Made by a program: the position numbers and the translations under genes. The notes below the pieces were generated by a model, which was not told where the DNA came from, searched no databases, and saw nothing but the letters and a program-made list of their open reading frames with translations. From the NCBI GenBank assembly GCA_006937955.1, contig SSNP01000084.1, positions 378,546-442,545 of the forward strand: a DNA stretch of 64,000 nucleotides, read 5' to 3'. The DNA comes from Pachypanchax playfairii (taxonomy: Eukaryota; Chordata; Actinopteri; Cyprinodontiformes; Aplocheilidae). This document shows, one piece after another, positions 28,411-40,400 of this stretch; within the stretch, counting starts at the first letter, position 1, and each line of letters starts with the position of its first letter.

Positions 28411-31400
28411 CACGTGTATATATATATATATATATATATATACCAGGACTTTAAAACAATTAACATTTTTAATCACGATTAATTGTGTGATGGTCAACTC
28501 ACCATTAATCCCAGATTTTTAAGATTTTCTTAATTGACCTTAAAATATTCTTTATATTTCTGCTATACTTTTAAGTAATGGAGTGGACAAATATACTTTA
28601 TGAACTTATGTTTATTATAACTGTAACAGTGTACCTAGTATAACTAGTATACTTGAAGTTCATTTCAACAAGAGTATTTCTTTAGAGTAAACCGGAACAA
28701 GTTTCTCAGCTGAAAACTATCCAGTGTGGATTGCTTTTGGCGAGGGGGAGGAGGGCTCTGGGCATCAGCAGCAAGCTTCGCTAACAGCTGATATTTCAGA
28801 GTTGTACTACAGTGATAGCTCAGTTCTCTTTGAAGGTAAGCACAAATAATTTTCCTCGTCAATTTTACCATCTAGTAGAATTTTAAAGCTAAATTTCCCG
28901 TTCAAAAAATATTTTGAATATGCCAATAGACTTGTGCATGTGTGTATGGGCAGACTAAAACTATGGAAGCCTGCATGCTAATCATGCGTAAAAAAAAATA
29001 AATAAAAAATCCCATGAATTTGTTGTCTCTTTGTTGTATTCCCACCGCCCCTTTTGCCTGGATGTTGTCATTTAAGTGTCTTGTCTCTCTGCCTGTCCAC
29101 TGTGCCTCCAGAACCGTATACGGTCAGTTGCACCATAGAAATAAAGGGCACTACACAACAGAAGGGGTAAATTAAACCCCAACTATTGTAAGAATAAATC
29201 TGTTCTGACATAATAAGGTACCCAAACCCACAATTCTGTCTGCCAAATACATCAGGACAGGCTTAAAAAAAAAGAAAGAATTTGAAACAACAGGATGGAA
29301 TGTTCATAAAGTTCTAGAATGTCCTGATGTCACAAGGGAGCCTTTATGATTTAATTCCTTTCTTCACAGAAAACGAGTCATTGGTGAACTTCTACGTAAA
29401 CTGAACTTTTCGCCAAGAACCTTTGAAAAACGTTTCAGAATTATACCGACTGTCAAATGGACCCTCATTTATTTACTAACCTATGGTGAGTTTACAAATA
29501 GACACATTCTTTGGCATATTTCTTTGTCTGGTAAATGTAAGTAAATCTCCATCTAACAGTGTTATATATATTTATATTTTCAGTCAAAATGGAAAGCGGA
29601 GACGGGCCTTTTGTTGATGCTTTTTCCAGTAAGTCCTTTTAATTTCTCAGAAGTTGTATTTGTCTTTTAAAGGTTATGTAAGTAACAAGTAGTGTTAAGT
29701 TTAGCAAACATTTTTAATTTAGTCTTTTAGACTATTTTATTTGTCTAGTTTAAGTCGAAAATAAGTCAGGCATTTTAGTTTTTTATTTTAGTCCAAGAAA
29801 ACATTTTATTTGTCTAGTTTTAGTCAGGACAATCATTTTACCCCTTTACTTATTTGTCAGCAGATAATATTGAACATTTCCATCTGATCTAAAATTATTT
29901 CACACAATATTTTCTCTCATCTTTATGATGAAACACAATTTTAAGGAATACATGCAGTCATGGAACATGTTTTGATGAAATGTGCATATTTATTTTAACA
30001 TTGTAAAAACGATATTTTATAATTCACATCAAACTCCTACTAAAAACCTAACTATCCTATTTTATATTCAAAACACAGTTTTATTTACTTTACTTTTATA
30101 CCACATTTAGGCTAATTTACGGATGAAAATGCATGTTCAAGTTGTTTTGAATTAAGTGTGGCCTTTTATTTTATCTTGATGATCTGTTTAAACACATTTT
30201 AGTTTGTATCCAGGTGTAGCTGCCCAGGTGTTTTGTGTTAACTATAGATTACGTGCACCTCCTAGATTAGCTCGTTCTCCTGTCTACTTTAATTAAACTA
30301 ACTGTATCGAAGTTAGCATAAATACAAACCGATTTTGTCGATATATTAATGGGAGTTTTAGTCTCATCTCGTTTAGTTTTTGCCCGTTGAAAAATGTGCA
30401 TTGACGAAATTATTTTCCTTTAGTTTTCGTTAATGAAATTAACACTAGTAACAAGGTGAAGTAATGATAACCCCAGACCACAGCTGATGAAACCAAATCT
30501 TTTTTATAGGCCATAAGTTACTTTAGATTTATGCAGCACTTTTCAAGGCACCCAAAGTGATTTAAAGTGAATCAATTCAATTCAATAATTCAGTTCTTCT
30601 TTAGGGAGCCATTGTAGAGGGTTATAGCTGTGGGCAAGAAGGATCTCCTGTAGCACACTTAATGTATTCACACTTAATCAGACAATGGTGTGTACTACTG
30701 TATGTGTAAGTTGTGGCCAAAATCGATGCAGGACAACAAAATGTTTTAAACCATCTCAAACGTTTTCAGATTTTATTTCAAAGACTTAGACTTTTCTAAA
30801 AAATAGTAGTAGTTAAAGTGAATTTGACCAGGGCATCACTGAGTTCCTGGACAGTCTGAGGTGGAACCTGGCAGTGTCTGACTGATGTTCCAGAGATGGT
30901 CTGTTAGATTCAGGTATCAGCACCATCTTGGAGATGGAGCTGACTTCATTCCTCTCCCTATGTCTGATTCCTCTGATGATGAGGACAGACAGGACATCAT
31001 ATCATCAAAAAGACAACATGATGATGAGGATGTCCCAGTCAGGAGGAAGAGGCAGAGAAGGTATTTTGACTGGGCATCAAGTGACGAGTCAGAAGACGAG
31101 GCGTCTCCCTCTACCTCACGGTCCACACCACATAACAGAGATGATGAAGACGAGGATGAAGGGAGACCGAGGAGATATTTCACTTGGTCTTGGTAAGGTA
31201 ACTCTTCCTAAATGAATGTGGTAATTTCACTCATATGTTGATGATACCTAACTTTATTTACAATTACATCCCGATGAAAAGAACATTTATTCAGATTAGA
31301 TGACTCGCTTGAATTCAGATAAAACCAAAGTCATTGTTTTTGATCTTAAAAAATTAGATACTTATTTGAAAATCATCTCAATTTTGATAACATTACTTTG

Positions 31401-34400
31401 GCATCAATACTTCTGTGTTCAACATCAGTTTTTATATCAGAATTTAAATTTTGAGTCCAATTTCAAACTTGCGTCTAAATCAGCTTTTTTCTCTGTCGGA
31501 GAATTTGTCCAAAAATTAAGAGCTTTCTAACACAAAGTGATGTCGAAAAACTGGTTTATGCATTTGTGACACATAAGTTTCTACAACAGTTTTATCTTTG
31601 CTGGGTGTATTAATTAAATAATTCATTATTTTTAAAATTTTATTTCCAGACTCATTTCTATAATGGAGGATTTCCTCAATGGAACGGACCCCAGACTGAC
31701 TGGATTTATTGCTTTAGGGGAACCCGTTTCTTTTTCTTCCATCCAACCGACAGCTACATGATGGACCTTGTTTTTTGGCTCTGTAGCTTGTCCTCAAACA
31801 TTGAACACTTTGAACTTTTCTTTTTCTTTAAAATTTAATAAAACATATTGCATTTAATTGTTGTGTTATTTTCAGAGAGTTGTACGTAGTGTTTTCATGT
31901 AAGGACAATCCACATGTTGCCTGTGTTAACAATAAGTTTCATAGTGTTCTTTTCATGCCACAGAGGATGGATTTAAACTTCTTTATAAAAGATTGAGGAA
32001 GGTTTCATATTCAGATTAGATCATCTATTTAACAACTTGTCAAACTTTGTCCTAATTAGGGCAAATTTTTTATGTCAAATGTGAGTGACTTGTGTCTAAC
32101 TGCTAGCTAGTGGCAGTTGGTAAGTTATTGCAATCATAAGGTTTTTCCTGATGTTTTACAATATGACAATGTCCTGAGGGACTTTTTATTCAATTCAGTT
32201 TAAGTTCAGTTTCATTAATATAGTGCAAGTTCATAAGTAAAGTCATTTCAAGGCCCTATACATAAACAAGTCCAAATCACATCAACAGTTCAGATTCAGA
32301 GTTAGTTTGAACACATTAATCATATTTAGTAAATTATAAAATGCCAATTATTGAAAAGTATCCTATCTAAAGAAACCAGCAGAATGTGCTCAACTGTAAT
32401 TTCATTATAATTTCTCATCCTGAACCAGCAGATTGTGACAGTGGAAAGGAATGACTCCCTTTTAACTCATTCAGTGCCAGCCACTTTCAGATTTCATATC
32501 CCCCTCAGTGCCAGAGATATTTAGCATTTTTACTGATTTTTGAAGACCCACAGAATATTTTCTACTATGACTACGTGAATTCTGAAACCATCAGCACAAA
32601 ATTTAGCCTTTCTTCTTTCAAAAGCAAAAAAAAAAAATTTTTCTTTCTGTTACTTAGTAATCTGCAGTACAAAAGAGGAACTTTTATGAAAATCCACACG
32701 TTTCAGGACTAAAAGCTGAGATAAAGAGCGTTTTGTGTAAAGAGGTTTTTCAAGCAGATCAGTGACTTTGATGTAAATATTTCATGTTTTAATGATTCAT
32801 GCAACATCTCAACTATGTTTTACTACTATGAAAGTGAAAAAAAAACAGTAAAAAAACCTTTCGATAGTTTATTTTATGTCTAAAAAGAGTCATTTATTGA
32901 CAATTTCAACATTTGAATAAAAGAAAAAAAGCAGCAAATTTCTGATTCAGATACTGTGTGTGTGTACGTAAGCGCAAGTGTGACTGGCGCGACTACCCCA
33001 CCCCCCAACGGCGATTTGTTTGTTTATGAACACTTTCTGTGTGTTTTATGCGGTGAATCCTTCTTTATTTTGGTCCCTGCTGCCTTTAGAAGATCCTAAC
33101 AGCAGATACTGGTTGGATAAATCCACCTCAGCTTCACTAAAATCACCATAAGAACCATTATGTCTGGCTGAAGACGTCACAAGTCCAAAAATGACAAGCT
33201 GGATCACAAACCGCACCACAGTTGACACAATACTCATTCCCGGTAGATCCGGTAGACACGATGGAGGGCTTTCATCCATGTGATAAACTCCACCACCTTC
33301 TCAATTTCATAAATTCTATACTAGTTTGTAATAAGTCTCTCTGAACAATCTGATCGCATTACAGCTGCTCACAGGCTCTGAACCACTTCCTCATTCACCG
33401 TCTGTCTCGTTCTGAGTGTCTGGCTCTTCCCCCGCTCCAACCGGCATTGTTACACAGTAAATAAGGGTGATCTCACCCAGAGAAGTGCACCACTGCCCTC
33501 TCCTGGATCATATGACTAAGTACAGCCTGTAATGAGTTCTAATGGGGAGCCTAAGTCTCCTTTCCTGCCGGTCAGCCCATGGGTCCCCTGGCCGAAAAAA
33601 TAATGAATGGAAGTCAATGGAACGATAAAAGCTATTTTCTGGTCCGCTTTGTCTTTCATCTTGAATCACACATATGTTGTACCTCAATTTGAATGATAAT
33701 TAATGATGTGAGTTTCGACTGTCTTTATCGTGTAACTTCTGAGGTATTTGCTTTTAAAAATTCACAATTAAAATGACTACACATTGGTGGTCACATATAC
33801 TGTATTACGTCACCACAGAATCTCCATCTTTTCACTTTCCACATGTCCGGATTTATAGTGGTTTTCTCCAAGTTTGATACTCCTTACTTCATCCTTGAAG
33901 AAAGATGTGAAGCTCGCTAAACTCACAGCCATGTTTCGTTTTCGTCTTCTGCTTCGTCTCGTTGAGTGGTTTGGTGACATCAATTTGGAAGACCGGCTGT
34001 TGTAGTCCGCTACGTGTTTTTACACAAAACCTAAAATGACTTTTGCCACATTTAAAAAATGATCGCTTTCTCGGTATCAAACCTTGCCTTTACAATTCAC
34101 GGACATCATATGTTCGATCCATGGTGCATTTCAAACTGGATCAGAAAATAACTTTTATCGCTCCATTGACTCTCATTCATTTTTTTTTTGGCAGTAGGGG
34201 ACCCATGAACCGGAAGTAGTAGGGCGTGACTTAGGCTCCCCATTCAGCAAGCAGCTGCCCCAGAATGCTTTGTGGGATTTAAGCCAATAAAAACTCAAGG
34301 GACGTCAAGACGTCTATGGCACTGAGTGTTAGGATTTAGTTAGACATACAGACGTCTATGGCATCGAAAGAGTTAACTTTACCCAAAGTAAGATGCTTGT

Positions 34401-37400
34401 TATTAAAAGGTAAATTCAACTCTTAATGTCATGATACAGAGAGGCCAAATCGCTAATAATGTTTATCGTTCACACCATAAATGTTCAATTACTAGTCAGA
34501 TCATCCTCATATCAGAACATAAACACTTGCCAGAGTTCTCATAGCTGCCATTTTAGTAGTTCCCAGCAGAGCAGGTGTCTCGTTTAGCAGTGACGTGACA
34601 CACATTTCATAAATCATTTCTGCTTGGTGTGTAATAGTCTGTAATATTATACTGCCATTATCCCTCCTGCAATACCTTCTGCAGACCACAAACAGAAAAC
34701 AAAAAATATTTATTATTGGATTAAATGAATTTACTTCAACCAAAACCTCAATCAGTTGGAAACCTTTTTTTATTTCCTTTTCCATAAACTGTGAAGTATT
34801 TGTGTTAAGGAAAGGCATAATGTAACTAATGAGCTGTAATTATTGCATGTCCCTCAACTTCTGAATTTTTGCTTACTAAACATTATTTTGTAAAGTCATA
34901 TGAGCATTTAATTGGCTGGAAGAAAAATGTAGCTGGTTATGGCAAAAAAAAAAAAAGATGTTACAGAACTGCCTCTTTAATTAATCTCATGTCTGTTTTC
35001 AGTATGCAGGATGAAATGAAGGTTTTTAGTGAGTCCTGCTAATTCAAAGAAACTAAACCCATATTCTCAAGGACTTTAAGAAATGTTGTGAATATAAAGT
35101 AAAAAAATAAGGTGAGTTTTTGCAAATCGTTTGTGATGTTGGTAGAAGTAGTGTGAGAGGGAATTAATCAAAGCTAAGGGGAGACCGAAATGATAGAAAG
35201 ATATAATGAAGAAAAAAACAGTACTTTCTCTGTTTTAGATTCTGCACACAACTTTACAGAAACTGACAGATAAATCACACCATCAGTAGCCATTTTTCAG
35301 AGTTTGGGTGTGAAAGATGTCACTATAAAACTAATAATACTATGAAAGGTGTGTTAAGATGGAGGTATGATCAGCTGTGTTCATGTTAGCGGTTAGCTCA
35401 TCAGACAAACTCTTATTTCTCCACAATGACACAGCTTTAAAAGCTATTTTCAATATAATAAATGTTATTTATTTATCGCCTGACTCCCAATTTAAAATGG
35501 ATAAAATTATCTATTTAAAACATGTTTTTTTTTAGATAGATGACATTGTTTAGCATAGAATTATCTACATAAAAAAATCAAATCAAATAGAGAATGTTGA
35601 GATTTAATGAACGCAACAATGGGGAGAATGAAAACCTCACAAACTGAACTTCCCACAACAATGACCCATTGTCTATGCTCTTAGCAGTTGTTTGCACCTG
35701 GTGCCATACCTCATTTGTTGACAAACAATATTTACTACAGATGTCAATGTTGCCCCTATCTTTTATTTTTCTATTTTTCCTCTGTAAGGGTATTGTTTTG
35801 CGCTGCCTCCCATGGCCCTCTCGCTGTGCACTGAACCTTACCGAGCGTTCGTCCTTTTGTCAGTTCCTGTCACCTGTTCTCTCTCCTCCTCTCTCCCTCT
35901 CTTTATCTCCTCCCTGTGTTGGCCCACCCCCGCAGTATTTCTCCTCTCAAGCTGACAATTGAAGTCCAGGGGGAGACTCACGGCTTTGCTTCAGGGAAAG
36001 GTGTGAAAAAGGGGGGGAGCAGAGAATGAGAAGCAGGTTTGGCAAAGATATTCTCTGCATCTCAATGCAGATCATTTGGTTTTCTTCTGATTAACTTTGC
36101 CTGTTTGATCCCAGGAGTTTTCCTTTCAGTTTCCCTCCTGTGATATGGAAGAGATACTGCGCAATAAGCCAGGAAGCATTACTAGATAAAAGGCACCGTG
36201 CCAGCTATGTGTGCTTTCTGAACATTCATTGCCTTCTTGACAAGACTCGCGTTTGGCTTTCCTGCCTCCGCATTCTGTTACACTGAATTATTGTAAGTAT
36301 TATGGAACATATAGAAGAGACTGAATTAACACAGCCAACTAGCTCAAAATTACGACTTGATTTGTAATTTACAGAAGTATTGACTTCTAAATTTAAATGA
36401 GGGGAAGCTGGTGTGGAAGGAGGATGGTAAGTTGACACAGCAGTCAGTTTTTCAAACTGATCTTTAAAGGAAATCTCGAAAGGCTCAGACATGCAGTGAC
36501 TCAAGATCCACACAACCAGATACTGGAAGTAAAAAAAATATGAGGCAAATTATGACGGGTGGAGGTGAAAGAATTTTGCCAGTCTGACATCAAGCATCAA
36601 GTTACATCTGACACATGGAAATATGATTTACTGAGATCTTCCTGTGGATCTATAGGGTTCTGTTTTTACAGTGAGTTTATTTCAGAAATGTAAAAAATAT
36701 CACCTCGTGTCTTTGGAATTCAAACAAACAAAAAAAGAAAAGAAACAAAGGAAAATAAATGCAATTTAATCCCTTCATTTGCACAAAAACGTGATTTTTT
36801 ATATAAAATAATTCTAAAAATACATCATTTACTGAATTAAGACAAACCCAAACTAGCTATAAAAAAACAAATGAAAATAGTCAAAAATTACTTCAGGTAT
36901 TTCTTCATATGCATTTAAATTGAAACAAATATTAATGTAACCGTAGAACAGAAACATAAACCCTTTGCAATTATTCTGTTGATCAGTTTTGAAACTTAAT
37001 TTGGCAAACTTCTAAATGCAACATAAAAAATGTATTCTGGGAAAAAGTTTGTTAAATAAAATACAAATTTGGGTTCCATTAATTTTGGAATAAAACAATG
37101 ATGGTAATTTTATTATCCTCAGAAACAAAGAAACCCACACCCCCAAACTTTATTGTGTCTATAATTTCCAGCTGGATCTAAATCAGAGGTAAATGTGTGA
37201 CGGCCACACTCATTGTTCGGAGCTACAGTGTTGGTCCATCCTTCTTTTCAGTATGAAACCACTTCTATATAGTTCAAACTTTTAGATCATTTCAAGTAAT
37301 TGCCAATCAGTTGTAGAAGAGTTCAACAATGATATACAGTGATGGTCATCTGACTCTCTCTGGTGCAGATCAATTTGTCTCTCCTATAAAATGGTTGCAA

Positions 37401-40400
37401 TGCTGCACCCATACACCTACAAACCTACCACTTTGTATTTAACATATGCAGCTACCCCTACGTCCACATGACCCTGCACATGCGCATATCATAATAGGAT
37501 CCAGCTCCATGTGACAATGCACCAAGCTAGTGTCCATTTTTTGTCAACATGAATAAAATCAAAACTATAACGTGTTATTTTATCTTATTTTTGCACTGCA
37601 CATGTTCTTGTGACTGACCTGCATGCGTACAGAAGCACCAGCTCGGTGAGACCCTGTGCATGGATTATAGCTAGATTGATTTCTTGGACCCATCATTAAA
37701 AGAAAGGAAAAAAGCACCTTTTTAAAGGTGTAGTCAGGTATGTATATATATATATTTAAAAATATATATTTTGCTTTTAATTTTTCAACATTATCTAAAC
37801 TAACAATATGTTTGGCTACAAAATGAACTGAAAGCAAAAACAAAAAGTATAAAGGTTCCTATAGTCAAACCATTATAAAAACAACTCAAAAAGCCTTGGT
37901 GCTGATGAAAAGTTTTTGTTAGCATTTTTATATTAACATGAGATCAATGCCTGAATGAAATGAAGATGCAGTTTGACTGAAAAATAAGTCTACAATTGGA
38001 TTTCTAACTGTGAGTTTTATTACTGTAATTAGACTCTTGAATCTAACTAAAACATATTTGTCTTCAAATTGACACTATCATTGTCTCTGTATATTCAAGG
38101 TTTAACAGGTTGACCTTTCAAGTAGACCATCCTTACATAAAGCACTGATTTAGAGTGCTATTACGTTCTCTGAGCCGACTAATTAATAGCTCTTTAAATA
38201 CAAGTCTTTGGTGGAGAATTGAGACACTCCGCGGTCATCATGGAAGGCCAATGCAACAGAAAAAGAAGCCAAGCTAATATTACTCCAAGAGAACTGTGAC
38301 TATTTAATATCAGATTTACAACTTAATATGCATTGTATGTGCTTTTATTGTGAAGTACCAATGAAAATTAAAATATTTCCTTGACAGTTTCTCAGATCTA
38401 CTGTATGTAAAAAAAACAACCTGGCTGTACTAGATGGAGTAAGAAAACTCCCCAGGCAAAATAAGCTTGTTTGAAGTTACACTACCAAACATCACGTCTT
38501 AACCCAGATCACTTTCATCACGGCTACCGAAACCAAAAAAAATTCTCATTTTGATCAAAGCAGAGAAAGTTAACCCTGAGAACCTTTGCGATGTTTAACG
38601 GGTCTCTAAATGCAGATGAGAGACCGTGAACCTGCGGCCGATGTCACAGATAAGAGGTCGATCTAGGCCATTCCTGCAAGACGAATGATGTGATGTCTTT
38701 GCCCGGCCTGCGTGGAATAAATCACCCGTGATCGCCGCACAATGCACAGTGGTTAAACTTTAGTTGGAGTCGCACCTGAGTGGTGTAACATGGGAACAAC
38801 GGCAGACTCACAAAATCAAGGTGGCTGCAGTTTTTAGAGCGAGGAGCTGCAATTAAGGTCCGGGGAGACACACGCTTGGATGTTTTTTTGAGTCAGTAGA
38901 TGACCTATAGCCTAAGGAGCATAAGCAGCGACTTCTCCTCCAAGTTTGTGAGTGGTTTATTTATGCATCTTTATAATAAACAGATGGTTATAAAAACAAA
39001 TCTGGAGAAATTAAGCAGAGTTCTCATGGCTCAGCATTTTACAGCTTCTAAGGAAAGAAAAAAAAACATCACAGATGTACTTCTCTCTTTCCGAAACAAT
39101 GCTCTATTGTTGGGAGTATCTACTCAAGGGCTGTCTGGCCTTCCCATCCCAATTTTCTTCTATAACAAAGAGGAGTTTGTATGTGTCTGTGCAGGTGTGG
39201 GAACAAAGGAGCTGACAGGAGGCAGATATAGAATGTAGAGCTCAAGGTTGATGTAAAGAGTGAATGCAATCTTATCTCTGCATGTGAGTGACCAGCTCTT
39301 GAGAATTCTTTTGTTTGCTTTTAGGCTACTGGTCAATCATCAGCTATGAAACATGAGAAAAGCCCCCTCAGCTTTTCTGATAAAAAATACAAAGCTGTAT
39401 GCAGTTTGAGTTCTGTTCTAACGTTTCTATGCTGTAAGTTAAAGTTATAAAATCAAGTCTTTTTATTTCTTTTGTCGGCTTGAAAACACAAAAAAGCTAT
39501 TGTGTCCGAAAATTCACAGCAAGAAAACTCAATGTGAGTTTAGTCAAAGTAAACATTTACATGAACATTTACAAGCATTGGATTAAAACCCTGCTGATGA
39601 TTTATTTAATTCTCATCTCTGTTGTTCAATAATTATTTCATTTTGTGCATTCAGCACCAAAACTGTTGCAAGTTTTCTTTTCTTTTTTGTACCAAATCTA
39701 AAAACAAATAAACATGCAAACAAATCCCATCCACAACATTTCAATGTAATCAGCTGGTGACAAACATGCCACAGACTGTTGGATCATTTCAGGATTCTTA
39801 GCGATCTAAAGAAGTAAGAGGTTTAAAACAATATGGAGGCTATTTTCTAAAGTTTAAATAAATGAGAAAATGAATATATAAATATATACATTAATATTTA
39901 TGTCTCTCTGTGCATCAGATCTAAAGCCAGAAAGCAAATAAATGAATGAACAGTCATTTACTGTGAATATTTCTCACTTTACTAGCTGTTGCAGCACTAT
40001 GCCTTTCTGTCATATTAGTCATGCCAGTCTCTCCTTTTTGTGCCACAGCATGATCGGTTGTGAATTTTTCACCGAATGGCAAATTGGATGTGCTGGTTGA
40101 GGTAGTAGGAAGAATGTAGTTGTACAAAGAATGCATGAAATTATTGAGCCCTGGGAATCATCCTGTGGTGCTCACAGTGATGCAGATCTGCTGATCTGAC
40201 AACAAAATCACAACTGAACTGTATGCATAAACGAACCAGTACAGACTGAGACTGGACCAGTAAACTGACACATGCATGTTGTTTTTCACTGGATAAATAA
40301 TCCAACATCTTCTTCCTTTAACATGCAAAAAAGCACAAATGGATTAAAGAAGAAGAACTTGTTGTTCAGATTATTAAAGAAAACTCCAGCCTCTCTGAGA

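Larger units (their letters stand above)
29370..31850 (+). other. Candidate nested plus-strand transcription unit (unrecognised)
   Basis: Several plus-strand splice-like signals line up. CTTTCTTCACAG precedes 29370 and CTATG|GTGAGT follows a possible untranslated exon ending about 29487. TATTTTCAG is followed by an ATG at about 29589 (MESGDGPFVDAFS) and the donor TTTCCA|GTAAGT near 29629. The acidic ORF at 30885-31196 ends beside CTTG|GTAAGG. ATTTCCAG at about 31649 is followed by a possible 3' exon with AATAAA near 31838. The ATG exon (phase 1) does not join well to the acidic frame, so the model is incomplete. It may be a remnant of a transposon gene. Confidence 0.3.
32466..34372 (-). mobile_element. 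TTAA-flanked element (piggyBac-type), interrupted
   Basis: TTAA at 32462-32465 and 34373-34376. The left end CTCATTCAGTGCCAGCC and the right end as reverse complement CTCTTTCGATGCCATAG are similar. 'Actgagtg/cagtgcc' blocks recur inside both ends. The minus strand has a 77-codon frame at 33279-33046 beginning MDESPPSCLPDLPG, with a later acidic DFSEAEVDLS stretch. No transposase core is present. A foldback element (33541-34244) is inserted in it. Confidence 0.6.

Noticed and set aside
28074..28466. 130-codon minus-strand open frame.
   Set aside because: It runs through CA and TA microsatellites and a GC-rich block; the peptide is repetitive (IYIYIY, CVCVCV).
29222..29261. Minus-strand 40-nt microexon candidate (CPDVFGRQNCGF) with phases 1 and 2.
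   Set aside because: It was only needed if the 27324 stretch were real. It leaves the domain too short, and its donor is weak.
35660..35800. Minus-strand WHQV motif (NEVWHQVQTTAKS) reminiscent of laminin G.
   Set aside because: Surrounding residues do not fit the fold, splice phase is wrong, and the slot is filled by the exon at 25347-25497.
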